NCBI GenBank assembly: GCA_964623265.1
Contig: CAZUTK010000006.1
Location: 4,912 to 68,911 of the forward strand
Source of the DNA: CAZUTK01 sp964623265
Lineage (GTDB): Bacteria; Electryoneota; B3-LCP
Direction of reading: 5' to 3'
Length of the DNA: 64,000 nucleotides
The notes under the pieces were generated by a model that worked only from the letters and a program-made list of their open reading frames with translations, had not been told where the DNA came from and did not search any database. Both the position numbers and the translations under genes were made by a program. This document shows, in pieces, positions 32,966 through 42,879 of the stretch; position 1 is the first letter of the stretch; every line of letters starts with the position of its first letter.

Positions 32966-34355
32966 CAATACGCCTGTTTGCCGAAGAGAACTTCTCGGAT
33001 GGTCNNNNNNNNNNNNNNNNNNNNNNNNNNNNNNNNNNNNNNNNNNCCACATAATACACGTCATAGCGCGTGCGCTCGGCGATGGATGTGTCGCCGCGCA
33101 AGCCGTTCACCTGCGCCCAGCCGGTCATGCCGCTGCGGACGCGGTGTCGTTCGAGGTAGCGGGGTACCGCCTGCCGGAACTGCCGGACGAAATGCGGCCG
33201 CTCCGGGCGCGGTCCCACCAGACTCATATCCCCTTTTAACACGTTGAAAAGCTGCGGAAGTTCATCCAGCGAAAATCTCCGCAGGAATTTTCCCACCCGC
33301 GTCGCGCGGGGATCGCCCTTCTTCGCCCAAACCGGACCCGTCTCCGTTTCCGCCTCCGGGATCATCGTCCGGAATTTGTGGATCTGGAACGGACGACCAT
33401 CCAGCCCGATCCTCTCCTGCGAATAGATCACAGGTCCGCGGGAGTCCAGCTTCACCAGAACCGCGATCAACAGCAGCAGAGGACTGAGCAAAATCAGGAG
33501 AAGCCCTGAAACCAGTAAATCCAGACTCCGCTTGATCACGCCCTTCCAGCCGAAAAGCGGCGATTCTTTGATCTTCAATAGAGGGATCCCCGCCAGAGTC
33601 CATGGATGCGCCTTGCCCTCCAGCGCCACCAGCGGATCCGGAGCGTAGAGAAATTCCAGATCAATCCCTTCGCATAGTCGGATGATCTCCTCCAACAGCG
33701 GCCGCTCCGCATGCTCCAGCGCGATGAAGAGCAAATCGAACCTCTCCCGCGACAGCAGGGACGGCATCTCCCGATACTCCCCCAACACGGGCTGGACAGC
33801 AGGATGCGGATCGCCGACCCGAATGTATCCCAGGCTGCGATATCCCAGATGCGGATTGCGATGCAGCCTCTCGTGGATTTCCTGCGCCAATTTCCCCGTG
33901 CCGCAGACGGCCGCGCGCAATACGCCGATCCCCCGCCGGTAGAGCTTCCTCTGCAGACTCTGGATCGCGGCGCGTTCCGACGTTAGAATCGCGATCGTGG
34001 TCACCGCGATCAGAGCGAACACGCCGCGGGAATACGAAAAATCCCGATAGAAGAACGCCAGAGTGAACAGCCAAGGCAAAGTTAGGATCGTGGAACGGGT
34101 GACGCGCACGAATTCGTCCACCGCCGAAATCCGGTCATGCAGACGATACAGACCCCGTGCAGCGAAGATGACGATGAAAATCAGCGCCGCCGCCGCCGAA
34201 AAAGCCAGATACCGGCTCTGCGGCGGAACTCCCAGAGTCACCGGCACGACCTTCGTCAACGGCGAATGGAACCGGAGCCAATAGGATAGCTTGAAGCTCC
34301 CCATCACCGCCAGCGCATCCAGAAGCAGCGCCGCCAGCGGGAAGAGCACCTCCAT
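32965..34355 (-). CDS. Undecaprenyl-phosphate sugar phosphotransferase (interrupted by an assembly gap)
   Basis: A polyprenyl-phosphate hexose-1-phosphate transferase that starts glycan synthesis on the lipid carrier. Start ATG at 34355. N-terminal membrane helices (FPLAALLLDALAVMGSFKL), a CoA_binding_3-like domain (about 150-270), another helix and the catalytic C-terminal domain (KRSLDLLVSGLLL; IHKFRTMIP; RFSLDELPQLFNVLKGDMSL; VGPRPERP). The last part is hidden by 42 N at 33005-33046. Beyond the gap the frame resumes as TIREVLFGKQAY then stop at 32967-32965, the usual family ending. The gene is probably intact in the organism. Confidence 0.9.
33005..33046. other. Assembly gap (42 N)
   Basis: A run of 42 undetermined bases inside the sugar-transferase gene. 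As drawn, the gap shifts the frame. Restoring the family-typical C-terminus needs a gap length of 1 modulo 3, most simply 40 bases. Confidence 0.98.
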
Positions 34356-34383
34356 TCGCGATCCCGGCGTTCGATGAACCAAT

Positions 34384-35535
34384 TCACACCCCGCCGCGCG
34401 CCGGATTCAACAACTCGAGACAGGCATTCAGAACGGCATCCACGCCGATCTCCTCCATACAATCAGGGCAATCGCATTGATATTCGTAGCCCAGATAAAG
34501 ACAAGGGGCGCAAGCCTTCGGGCTCTGCACCACCACCGCACTCGGGTTCAGAGGACCCCAGCGCTTCGGATCGGTCGGTCCGTGCAGCGCCGCCTGAGGC
34601 GTCCCCAGAGCGGCTGCCAAATGCATCACGCCGGTGTTGCCGCTGACCAGCAGCGACGCCCTTTCCAGCAGTGCCGCCATCTCTGGGAAACTGAAACGAT
34701 TGCTGTAGTCCAGAACCGCTTGCGGCGCAATTTCCCGCACCCGCGCGCAGATCTCCCTTTCCGAACCGTAGCCGGTCAGGAGAATGGATACTTCCGGATG
34801 GAGCTTCTTCAAGGATTCCCCTAGCGCGGCGTATTTCACGGCGCTCCACTGCCTCGGCTGCCCGTGAGCCCCGCAGCCGGGATGAAATACCACCCAGGGC
34901 GGTTTCGGCAAGCCCTTTGCGTCCAGACTTCTTCTATCTTCGTCCGAAACGAAGTACTCCCCGTAGCGATCCTCATCCCCGACTCGAATCCCCAGCGGCT
35001 TCAACAGATCGAAGAAGCAGTCCATCTCGTGCGCTTCGCGGCGATGCGGCACCGCAAAATGATACGCTCCTGCGCGGTTGGAATGTCCAGCCGTACGAAA
35101 ACCGATGGTGACCCCGGCACCGGAAAACAGCGAGATCAGCGCCGTGATTCGCTCCCACTGGCTGCCGTCAATCAATACGTCGTAACCGGCTCGACGGATC
35201 TCCCCCCCCTGCGCGATCAATTCGTGCGGATGGGTGAAAATCCGCGCGAGCCGCAGGTATCGCACTCGATCCAACCGAATACTCCGCTCCAGAATCGGCT
35301 GGTTGATCTCGCTCCCCAGAAAATCCACCCGGATGCCGGGAAACTCCCGTTTCAAGATGCGCGCGATCGCCAGAAACAGCAGAGTGTCTCCCAGCGCGTT
35401 CAGCTTCACCAGAAGCGCCGACCGCGGCACCCGCCGCATCTGCGGTTTACCCTTGAAACCTCGCAGCAATCGGATGATCCCCCCCAGGATCCGCCGATCC
35501 AGCGATTTTAGTCCCGGATTCCCGCGCAGCTTCAT
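34384..35535 (-). CDS. GT9-family heptosyltransferase-like protein
   Basis: 383 residues. GT9 pattern: ALLVKLNALGDTLLFLAIARIL near the N-terminus, FHPGCGAHGQPRQWSAVKYA at the start of the second Rossmann domain, and SGNTGVMHLAAALGTPQ, GPTDPKRWGPLN in the donor site. The C-terminus carries CAPC and CDCPDC, a cysteine cluster seen in some GT9 proteins. These enzymes add heptose or related sugars to LPS core from ADP-heptose at the inner membrane. Its start overlaps the upstream GT4 stop (ATGA). Confidence 0.85.
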   Translation of the reverse strand: MKLRGNPGLKSLDRRILGGIIRLLRGFKGKPQMRRVPRSALLVKLNALGDTLLFLAIARILKREFPGIRVDFLGSEINQPILERSIRLDRVRYLRLARIFTHPHELIAQGGEIRRAGYDVLIDGSQWERITALISLFSGAGVTIGFRTAGHSNRAGAYHFAVPHRREAHEMDCFFDLLKPLGIRVGDEDRYGEYFVSDEDRRSLDAKGLPKPPWVVFHPGCGAHGQPRQWSAVKYAALGESLKKLHPEVSILLTGYGSEREICARVREIAPQAVLDYSNRFSFPEMAALLERASLLVSGNTGVMHLAAALGTPQAALHGPTDPKRWGPLNPSAVVVQSPKACAPCLYLGYEYQCDCPDCMEEIGVDAVLNACLELLNPARGGV

Positions 35536-36659
35536 CGTTCCGCCAAAATCTGCTGATACACCTGAATCGTCTCGCGGGCGAAACGCTCCCAGGTGAACTC
35601 GGCGGCTCTTCGCACACCGCAGGCGATCAGCTCCCCCCTTCTCTTCTGATCCGTCAACAGCGAAATCAAAGTGGGCACGAACTCGTCCATCCGATCAGGA
35701 TCGAAGACCAGCGCGGCGTCGCCGACGATCTCCGGCTGCGATCCGCGGTTCGCCACCGCCGTGGGGATCCCTGCCGCCATGGCTTCCAGCGGCGGAGCCC
35801 CGAACCCCTCATAATAGGAAGGCTGAACATACGCCGCTGCATTCTGATAAAGAGCCGCCATATCCTCTTCTGCGACGACGCCCGGAAAGAAAATCTCCGA
35901 GTCCTTGCCGCTCTTCAGCGCCTGCCTGCGCAGTTCCGCGTAGGTATCAACCTTCGCTCCGACGATGACCAGCGGCGGTCGCGAGGAATCCGGCAGCTGC
36001 GCCCAAGCCCGCAGCAATCCGGCGACATTCTTGTGGGGTTTGAGATTCCCCACGTAAAGCAGATATTCCGCCGGCAACCGATAATTCCGCCGGAATTGTT
36101 CCAGATCGTTCCGATCAAGGCGCGTGAAATACCTCCGGTTGATCCCGCTGTACGTAATCTGGATATTCTCCTCCGCCACCCCCAGAATCTCCACCAGATC
36201 CCGCTTTGTGCATTGCGAAATGGTCAGCACTCGGCGGGCGTTGCCGCACGCCCTCCGCAGCATCCAGCGGGCATAAGCCCGCTTCGCCGCGGAAAAATAC
36301 TGGGGAAACCGCAGATGAATCAAATCATGCACCGTCACGACGTAGGGCGGTTCAACACCCAGCGGCACGACGTAATGCGGGGCATGGAAGAAGTCGCATG
36401 CGGTTCGATTGATCACCGACCCAAGCGCGCAGAGTTCCCGCAGCGAATAATCTCGAGACGAATGAAGGTGAATCCGCGCTTGGCTGTGCGGCAGATATCC
36501 CCTCACCCCCTGCGCTCCGTAAGACGAATGCTGCTCAGATCGGACGATGAGATCCCATTCAATAGAGGGATCCATCTCGTCAAGACTCAACAGCAAGCCG
36601 CGGATATAATTGCCCAATCCGGAATCCCAGACTTTGCGGGCGTCCAGGCAGACTCTCAT
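35532..36659 (-). CDS. GT4-family glycosyltransferase
   Basis: 375 residues from the ATG at 36659, which overlaps the stop of the upstream GT9 gene. It is a GT-B enzyme with ARKVWDSGLGNYIRGLL at the N-terminal loop, VTVHDLIHLRFP, YVGNLKPHKNVAGLLRAW and the donor-site EX7E motif EGFGAPPLEAMAAGIP. It transfers a sugar, often mannose-type, to the growing surface glycan. The acceptor and donor cannot be read from sequence. Confidence 0.88.
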   Translation of the reverse strand: MRVCLDARKVWDSGLGNYIRGLLLSLDEMDPSIEWDLIVRSEQHSSYGAQGVRGYLPHSQARIHLHSSRDYSLRELCALGSVINRTACDFFHAPHYVVPLGVEPPYVVTVHDLIHLRFPQYFSAAKRAYARWMLRRACGNARRVLTISQCTKRDLVEILGVAEENIQITYSGINRRYFTRLDRNDLEQFRRNYRLPAEYLLYVGNLKPHKNVAGLLRAWAQLPDSSRPPLVIVGAKVDTYAELRRQALKSGKDSEIFFPGVVAEEDMAALYQNAAAYVQPSYYEGFGAPPLEAMAAGIPTAVANRGSQPEIVGDAALVFDPDRMDEFVPTLISLLTDQKRRGELIACGVRRAAEFTWERFARETIQVYQQILAER

Positions 36660-37723
36660 ACCCACCGCAAGATTTTCATCGCACGCAGAAAGACGGTCTC
36701 CACACCAATGGCGTCCATGGATTCCCCTTTCGGAGGAGTCAGCACTCGGTCGGGTTGACCATACAGACCCCACCTCACTGGGGACATAGCGTGATCCGAA
36801 GGAAACAGCCCCAACGCGTTTCCCCCAACGGCTCTGCACAAATGCAGCGGACCGGTGCTGTTGGTGATGAGCAAGTCAACAAAACGAAGCAGCGCGGCGA
36901 GCTCCTGCAAGGATAATTCCCCGCTGAGATTCACCGCTCTATCCCCGGCGGATTCTACAACCACTCGGCACCATTCTCGTTCCGCCTCTGCGCCGGTCAC
37001 GATAATCCCCAAATTCTCGTCCGCCAGCTTCTTCGCGAGTTGCGCAAACCGCTCGACCTTCCAGCGATACGCCGATCCGCCGCCCCCGGGATGAAGGGCG
37101 ACGATCCACTCCGGCCGTGCGTCCCTTCTCTCCCACCCAGCGGCCGCTTCCGATAGCAGAGCGCGCACATGTTCGACCGCTCCCGCCGGGATCTCCAGAT
37201 TCAGCGGAAAGATCTCCCCGGGCGGCAGAAAATCCTCCCAACGGCCTGTCTTCGAAAACGTCGCGAAGGTGAGGCTCAAATTATATTCGACTTCATGCTT
37301 GACGTTATGTTTGCGATGCTCCCGGTGGCGGTATGTGAAAAGCCGCGAATACCAGCGGTATGCGATGCCGGACCGCACCGGAATCTGCGCCGCTTTCAAC
37401 GCCTTCGCCAGAGCGCGGTCAGGGTGAAGCATAACGGCGGCGTCCAGATCGCGATCCCGCAGGCAATCCGCCAGTCGGGCCTCGTCTTCGTCGGATTCCC
37501 ATTCGATCACGTCGTCCACCTGGCTCAACATATAGATCACAGGCGCCGGATAAGGCCGCGCCAGATAGAGGACCCTGCAGCCGGGAAACATCCTCTTCAA
37601 CAACACCGCACAGGGCAGCGACAGGATCACGTCGCCTAAGCGGTCGGTGCGGCACAGCAGCACGCGCTGAGGCGCAGACGCAGTCATGTCCGTTGCGATT
37701 CCGGTGCTTCCTGAATCATTCAT
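36656..37723 (-). CDS. GT9-family heptosyltransferase-like protein
   Basis: 355 residues from the ATG at 37723, which overlaps the upstream GT2 stop (ATGA). Motifs: LLCRTDRLGDVILSLPCAV, VALHPGGGGSAYRWKVERF and TNSTGPLHLCRAVGGNALG. A heptosyltransferase I/III-type role in LPS core is likely. It is one of four divergent GT9 genes in the same operon, which suggests several heptose or heptose-like residues. Confidence 0.85.
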   Translation of the reverse strand: MNDSGSTGIATDMTASAPQRVLLCRTDRLGDVILSLPCAVLLKRMFPGCRVLYLARPYPAPVIYMLSQVDDVIEWESDEDEARLADCLRDRDLDAAVMLHPDRALAKALKAAQIPVRSGIAYRWYSRLFTYRHREHRKHNVKHEVEYNLSLTFATFSKTGRWEDFLPPGEIFPLNLEIPAGAVEHVRALLSEAAAGWERRDARPEWIVALHPGGGGSAYRWKVERFAQLAKKLADENLGIIVTGAEAEREWCRVVVESAGDRAVNLSGELSLQELAALLRFVDLLITNSTGPLHLCRAVGGNALGLFPSDHAMSPVRWGLYGQPDRVLTPPKGESMDAIGVETVFLRAMKILRWV

Positions 37724-38496
37724 TTCCGGTTTCCGCGCTGCCGCGTCAATTGTCGCAATTTCAGATAACGCAAACGAAAATTGCTCATATCCATCACAAT
37801 GGCGCACCAGCCGGCGCAGCCGTCCAGAAATCCTAATTTGAACAAATACCGGCGTACGAAGCGCTGAAATGGCTGCCAGACGAGGAAACGAAACGCCTGC
37901 AGAAGCGAAGGTCGAACATTTTGCTCAAATAATAAGTAATTCGCCTCGAAGGTAGTATACAGATCCAGCTTGCGGCGGCATTCTTCCTTCGTCACGTAGG
38001 GATGATGTTCCAACGGATGCTTCAAATAGCCGACCGCGCCTTCGACCTGCAGACGTTCATGCACGTGCTTTTCCGGAAAGCGCCCCTTGCCGCGCCGGAA
38101 CAACCGCAACTGATAATCGGGGTAACTGCCTCCAAAACGAAGCCGCTTGCCCAGAAAATGATTGCGGCGCGGCAGGAAGAAGCCGTTCTCCTTCGGATCG
38201 CCGGCGATGATCCCTCGAATCTCCTCCGCGGTCTGCTCCGGAACGATCTCATCGGCGTCCAGACACAGAATCCAATCGCCGCCCGCCTGAGCGAAAGCGA
38301 AATTCTTGTTCACATTCAGATTCGAAAGATTGGGCCGCGAAAAGAGTCGGACGCCGAAACTGCGCGCGATGATCGGAGTGGCATCGCTGCTGCCGCAATC
38401 CACCACGATCACTTCATCCGCAAATCGCGCGCTTTCCAGCGTATCCCCCAGCTTCTCCTCCTCGTTGTGCGCGATGATGCAAATGGATAGCTTCAT
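37720..38496 (-). CDS. GT2-family glycosyltransferase (WaaE/KdtX-like)
   Basis: 258 residues. A GT-A fold with SICIIAHNEEEKLGDTLES at the N-terminus, the DxD motif in LCLDADEIVPEQ and FPEKHVHERLQVEG, the pattern of LPS-core beta-1,4-glucosyltransferases of the WaaE type. A hydrophobic/aromatic C-terminal part (FRFLVWQPFQRFVRRY) probably associates with the membrane. The start overlaps the upstream GT4 gene by 4 bp. Confidence 0.87.
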   Translation of the reverse strand: MKLSICIIAHNEEEKLGDTLESARFADEVIVVDCGSSDATPIIARSFGVRLFSRPNLSNLNVNKNFAFAQAGGDWILCLDADEIVPEQTAEEIRGIIAGDPKENGFFLPRRNHFLGKRLRFGGSYPDYQLRLFRRGKGRFPEKHVHERLQVEGAVGYLKHPLEHHPYVTKEECRRKLDLYTTFEANYLLFEQNVRPSLLQAFRFLVWQPFQRFVRRYLFKLGFLDGCAGWCAIVMDMSNFRLRYLKLRQLTRQRGNRK

Positions 38497-39614
38497 CGGT
38501 CCGTTTGCTTCTTCCCGGTCGAAATCAATTCCTGAAAATGCCTCTCCAGGCTTTCTATGTGCACTTTCAATGAGAACTTTTCCCGCACCACCCGAGAACC
38601 GTTCCGAGCGAGCTTCTCCCGCAGACCCTCGCTCTTCAGCAGCCGCTTCAGCGCTTCGGCGAGCGCCTGCGGATCGCCGGGCGGCACTAGGAGTCCGTTC
38701 ACCCCATCTTGGATGATCTCCGGCACTCCTCCCGCAGCCGTCGCGACGATGGGCACTCCCATCGCCATTGCCTCCAAGAGAACCAGACCGAACGCCTCAC
38801 GGCGCGACGCCAGCACAACCACGTCCAGAGCGGCGAAAATCGGTGCGGTGTCGGCTTGAAATCCGATGAAATGGCAGCGATCCATCACCTTCAGATCGCG
38901 GGCTCGCTGCTTTAACTGCGCGTCGTATCCGGCGTGTTCCGGCGGAGGATTGCCGGCGAAGACCAAATGCGCGCGCGGAAAGTCGGCGTAAATCCGTGCG
39001 AAGGCATCCAGCAGCACATCCTGTCCCTTGGATTCTTCCAGCCGACCCACCAGCCCGATCACCTGATCCTCTTCGTGGATTCCGTATATTCCGCGGGTCT
39101 GTTCCGGATCCAGCCTGCGGGAGAAAAATTCATCCGCATCAATCCCGTAATGAAGCGTGTGAACTCGTTCCGGCGGGACCGGCAGCGCCCGAATGGCTCG
39201 CTCCCGAATGCGGTCGGTGATCGCCAGAAGAAGATCAAGCCTGCCGTACACCCAGCGGTGCCAGGGATCGCGTTTCGACAGTGCGGAATCAATCTGCAGG
39301 GTCAGAACCCGCCGGACACCCCGCAGCGGCGCAAATACCGCCAGATCCTGGGAGCGGTGTAGATGAATGATTTCGATGCGGTGATCCCGGATGAATCGGC
39401 CGGCGTTTCGCGTGAAACCCAAATTTATATAACCCGGGGCGTCGAATACCTCCGGATCCAATCCGGCGGTCAACGGATGATCCAGCATCCGCGAGTTCCG
39501 CGCCAGCCAAACGTGCACATCATGGCCCCGCGACTTCAACCGGCGCGAGATATCCAAGCAGTAGAGCTCCAGACCTCCCAGAGCCGGCGAAAAACAGGCT
39601 TCCAGAATCCTCAT
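38493..39614 (-). CDS. GT4-family glycosyltransferase
   Basis: 373 residues. ACFSPALGGLELYCLDISR at the N-terminus, IIHLHRSQDLAVFAPLRG, VGLVGRLEESKGQDVLLDA, and EX7E motif EAFGLVLLEAMAMGVPIVA. It overlaps the next upstream gene by 4 bp. It is a typical LPS-core or O-chain glycosyltransferase; the specificity is unknown. Confidence 0.88.
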   Translation of the reverse strand: MRILEACFSPALGGLELYCLDISRRLKSRGHDVHVWLARNSRMLDHPLTAGLDPEVFDAPGYINLGFTRNAGRFIRDHRIEIIHLHRSQDLAVFAPLRGVRRVLTLQIDSALSKRDPWHRWVYGRLDLLLAITDRIRERAIRALPVPPERVHTLHYGIDADEFFSRRLDPEQTRGIYGIHEEDQVIGLVGRLEESKGQDVLLDAFARIYADFPRAHLVFAGNPPPEHAGYDAQLKQRARDLKVMDRCHFIGFQADTAPIFAALDVVVLASRREAFGLVLLEAMAMGVPIVATAAGGVPEIIQDGVNGLLVPPGDPQALAEALKRLLKSEGLREKLARNGSRVVREKFSLKVHIESLERHFQELISTGKKQTDR

Positions 39615-40732
39615 ATCGCTGGCCGGTTGCGCATCACCTCGACAAGGAACTCTTCCGTTTGCTCTCCTAAAACTTCAAAATCGTGAACCTCCAACGCCCT
39701 TTGATAGGCGCACCGGCTGCAGGCTTGATGCAGTCGCTCGGAACCCGCCAGCTTCAGAATCCCGTCCGCCAAACCGGCGGCGTCCCCGGGCTCGAAGAGA
39801 ATGCCGTTGACCCCGTCTTCCACCATCTCAGGGAGCACGTTGACGCGCGAGGCAACCACCGGCACTCCGAATGCGAAGAACTCCTGAGCCGCGCGGGAGA
39901 TCACTTCGGAATCCGTCGAAGCGATGACGCCGATATCCGCCGCCGCAATGGCGGGGCGGGGGTCGTCGAGCGCTCCGGTGAAGGTGAAGAATTCCTCCAT
40001 TCCCAGCCGGCGAACCTGCTCCCGCAGATCCGCGATCTTCACCTCCTCTTCCTTCCCCACCACGATGAAGGACGCGCTGCCGATCTCCCGCAGAACCCGC
40101 GCCGCCGCCTCGATCAATGTGAGATGCCCCTTATTGGGGGAAAGCCGCGCCGCGATGACGATTCTCGGAGCATCGAGTTCAAAGAAGCGATTTCCCTTGC
40201 GCCAGTCGCCGGCGCTGAAGCTCTTCACATCCAGCGCGCTGTAGATCACCCGCTGGGGAAGATGCGACAGCGCGAATCGGCTGATATACCTGCGAAAACA
40301 GCACTCCGCGCAGTAGATGATGGCATCCGTCCAGCGTTCGTGCAGCAGACGATTGATGACATTCCCTTTCGGATAACGCACGTCGCTGATGGTGCGGATC
40401 AGCACCGGCAGTTTGGGAAGGCGCTTCTTCATCAACGCGAGAAAGAGGTGGTCTTCCGGGCGGTGCGGGTTGAAAACGTCGAACTCCTGCACCCCGATTT
40501 TGTCGCTCAAAGAGATCATATTCTCGACGAAAGAAACCGGATTTCTGCTGAGCAGATTGACGTTGCCGATGACCTTCAGCCCGCGGTTCTTCGCCTGCCG
40601 ATACGCCGGCGTGGAATGATGCGCCAGCACCGTAACGTCGTGCCCCCGACGCTGCAAAGCCTGCGCGGCGGTAACCGCGTAATAAGCTGATGCATTCCAC
40701 CAGACGACGTGAGCGGATATCAGGATTTTCAT
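39611..40732 (-). CDS. GT4-family glycosyltransferase
   Basis: 373 residues from the ATG at 40732. SAHVVWWNASAYYAVTAAQ starts the acceptor domain; RIVIAARLSPNKGHLTLIEA and VISRAAQEFFAFGVPVVAS form the donor domain. The second acidic residue of the EX7E motif is kept in AAQEFF. It is separated from the upstream GT9 by 16 bp. CAYQRALEVHDFEVLGEQ is the C-terminal helix. Confidence 0.86.
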   Translation of the reverse strand: MKILISAHVVWWNASAYYAVTAAQALQRRGHDVTVLAHHSTPAYRQAKNRGLKVIGNVNLLSRNPVSFVENMISLSDKIGVQEFDVFNPHRPEDHLFLALMKKRLPKLPVLIRTISDVRYPKGNVINRLLHERWTDAIIYCAECCFRRYISRFALSHLPQRVIYSALDVKSFSAGDWRKGNRFFELDAPRIVIAARLSPNKGHLTLIEAAARVLREIGSASFIVVGKEEEVKIADLREQVRRLGMEEFFTFTGALDDPRPAIAAADIGVIASTDSEVISRAAQEFFAFGVPVVASRVNVLPEMVEDGVNGILFEPGDAAGLADGILKLAGSERLHQACSRCAYQRALEVHDFEVLGEQTEEFLVEVMRNRPAI

Positions 40733-40748
40733 GCCGCTTCTTTTGGAT

Positions 40749-41714
40749 CTACAGGATCTCCATGGATTCAAGAGCGGATACGACCTGCGCAACCGTGACG
40801 TCTTCCATCCGCTGCGAAGCGGCGCGCACAAAAGCGTGGCGCGGATCGTCCGGCGGCGTCCAGACGCGGGGATCCGTGGGACCTTGGACGGTCAGCGTTG
40901 CCGTGCCCACCGCCGCGGCGATGTGGCGCGCTCCGCCGCAATTGCCGATCAAAAGGCGGCAGAGCCGCAGCAGCGCCGCCGATTGCAGCAGCGTCGCGCG
41001 CGGAGCGATCAGCGGCGGATGCCGCATCCGGCTCCCCACCAAACGCGCGAATTCTTCCTCGCCGGGACCCCAGATAATTAAAACGCGATGCCCCCTCATC
41101 TGCAGGGAATCCGCCACTTCCGCGAAGCGCTCGGGAATCCATTGCCGGGCGGGGCGCTTGGCTTTCGGCGCCAGCGCAACGACGCTCGCGCCTTCCAAAC
41201 CCAATTCTCGGAACTGCCGCTGCGCCCAGCTTTCCGTCTCCGGCGGAAGAAAAATCTCCGTCCGGGATTCCTCTTCTTCGATCCCCAGGCTCTTCAGCAG
41301 AGAAAACTTGGTCAGAGCGTTGTAGATGTCGCCGCGGTACCCCGTCTCCAAGTGCGTGTAGGCGAATCTCCGCAGGCGCAGGCGGTAACCGACGCGAATC
41401 TTCGCTCCGCATCCCAACGTCATCAGCGCCGTGGCAGCAGTCCCCAAAAAGTCTATCGCCAGATCGTAGCGATTCTCTCGCAGCCGGATGATGAAGCGCA
41501 ATAACCCCAATGCGTCATGCGGGGAATATGGATAAACGAGCAGATTCCTCAAATTCGGATTGTGAGCCAACACTTCGGCGGGTGCGGGGTTGACGACGAA
41601 ATCAATAGCGGCTTCGGGATAGCGGCGTTTCAGCACTCGCAGCGCCGGCGTCGTCAAAATCACATCGCCGATGGCGCGCAGTTGAATCAGAAGGATGCGC
41701 TGCGGAGTTTCCAT
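40749..41714 (-). CDS. GT9-family heptosyltransferase-like protein
   Basis: 321 residues from the ATG at 41714, directly after the DegT gene. LLIQLRAIGDVILTTPALR, VALAPKAKRPARQWIPERF, IGNCGGARHIAAAVGTATL, and GPTDPRVWTPPDDP are GT9 hallmarks. It is somewhat shorter than the other GT9 enzymes of the cluster. Confidence 0.87.
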   Translation of the reverse strand: METPQRILLIQLRAIGDVILTTPALRVLKRRYPEAAIDFVVNPAPAEVLAHNPNLRNLLVYPYSPHDALGLLRFIIRLRENRYDLAIDFLGTAATALMTLGCGAKIRVGYRLRLRRFAYTHLETGYRGDIYNALTKFSLLKSLGIEEEESRTEIFLPPETESWAQRQFRELGLEGASVVALAPKAKRPARQWIPERFAEVADSLQMRGHRVLIIWGPGEEEFARLVGSRMRHPPLIAPRATLLQSAALLRLCRLLIGNCGGARHIAAAVGTATLTVQGPTDPRVWTPPDDPRHAFVRAASQRMEDVTVAQVVSALESMEIL

Positions 41715-41715
41715 C

Positions 41716-42879
41716 TCATCCGGCGAGGATATGCCTGACGGCGCTGACCACGTCCTCCACATCCTGGTCGGTCAACTTGGCGGACAACGGCAGGGACACC
41801 GTGCGCTGGGAAGCGGCATACGCCACCGGATAGTCATCCGGGCGGTATCCGAAGGTCTCGCGGTAGTATTTCTGCAGATGAAGCGCGATGAAATGAACGC
41901 CGCTGCCGATGTTCTCCTCGTGGAGACGGTTCATAAACTCGTCTCGGGACATCCCGATCCGCTCGGTTTGCAAAAGCAGCGTGTAGAGATGCCGCGCGTG
42001 TCGGGTGCCGGCTTCCGGCGGCGCCGGCAAATCCACCGGCAGATCGGAGAAAGCTTCGTCGTAGCGCGCCCAAATCCGCTCGCGCTTCTTCAGATTCTCT
42101 TCCACCCGATTCAACTGGTGAATGCCCAGCGATGCCTGGATATCCGTCATATTATACTTGAAACCCGGGTAAACCACTTCGTAATGCTTATAGCCGCTGT
42201 CGCTGTACCTCTTCCAGGCATCCCGAGACAACCCGTGCAGGGATAGAATCTTGATCTTGTCCGCCAGTTCCTCGTCGTTGGTGGTCACCATTCCGCCTTC
42301 ACCCGTGACCACATTCTTGGTGACGTAGAAGCTGAAGCACCCCGCCGCGCCGAACGTCCCGATCTTTCGCCCGTGATAGACCGACTCGATGGCGTGAGCG
42401 GCGTCCTCGATGATCAGGAGATTGCGATCTCGGGCGATCTGCGTCAGCGCATCCATATTGCAGGGTCTGCCGTAAAGATGAACCGGAATGATCGCTCGAG
42501 TCTTCGGCGTGATGCGCCGCTCCACCTGCTCCGGGTCCAGATTCAGCGTCTCCGGCTCGACATCCGCGAATACGGGTTTGGCGCCGGCGTGAATCACCGC
42601 GTTGGCGCTGGCGGCGAAGGTCAGCGGTGTGGTGATGACTTCGTCCCCCGCGCCGATGCCGGCGGCGATCATCGCAATATGAAGACCCGCCGTGCAGGAT
42701 GAGAGCGCCAGCGCGTATTCCACCCCGATGTATTCGCGGAACATCGCTTCGAAGAGATGCGCTTTCGGACCCGTCCCCAGCCAGCCCGAACGCAGCGTGG
42801 CGACGACTTCCTGAATCTCCTCTTCCAAAATCTGCGGTGCCCCGAATACCAGGAATTTCTCACGACGACGATACGACAT
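41716..42879 (-). CDS. DegT/DnrJ/EryC1/StrS-family sugar aminotransferase
   Basis: 387 residues from the ATG at 42879; its first 20 bp overlap the upstream GT4 gene. It is a PLP enzyme acting on nucleotide keto-sugars. Motifs: LRSGWLGTGPKAHLFEA, ALSSCTAGLHIAMIAAG, IIEDAAHAIESVYHGRKIG, and the Schiff-base lysine in FYVTKNVVTGEGGMV. It should supply an amino sugar for the surface glycan. The matching nucleotide-sugar dehydratase may be the epimerase at 48644. Confidence 0.9.
   Translation of the reverse strand: MSYRRREKFLVFGAPQILEEEIQEVVATLRSGWLGTGPKAHLFEAMFREYIGVEYALALSSCTAGLHIAMIAAGIGAGDEVITTPLTFAASANAVIHAGAKPVFADVEPETLNLDPEQVERRITPKTRAIIPVHLYGRPCNMDALTQIARDRNLLIIEDAAHAIESVYHGRKIGTFGAAGCFSFYVTKNVVTGEGGMVTTNDEELADKIKILSLHGLSRDAWKRYSDSGYKHYEVVYPGFKYNMTDIQASLGIHQLNRVEENLKKRERIWARYDEAFSDLPVDLPAPPEAGTRHARHLYTLLLQTERIGMSRDEFMNRLHEENIGSGVHFIALHLQKYYRETFGYRPDDYPVAYAASQRTVSLPLSAKLTDQDVEDVVSAVRHILAG

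Noticed and set aside
32859..33064. Open frames that read through the run of N
   Set aside because: Their continuity depends on the arbitrary gap length. Protein homology on both sides shows a different frame.
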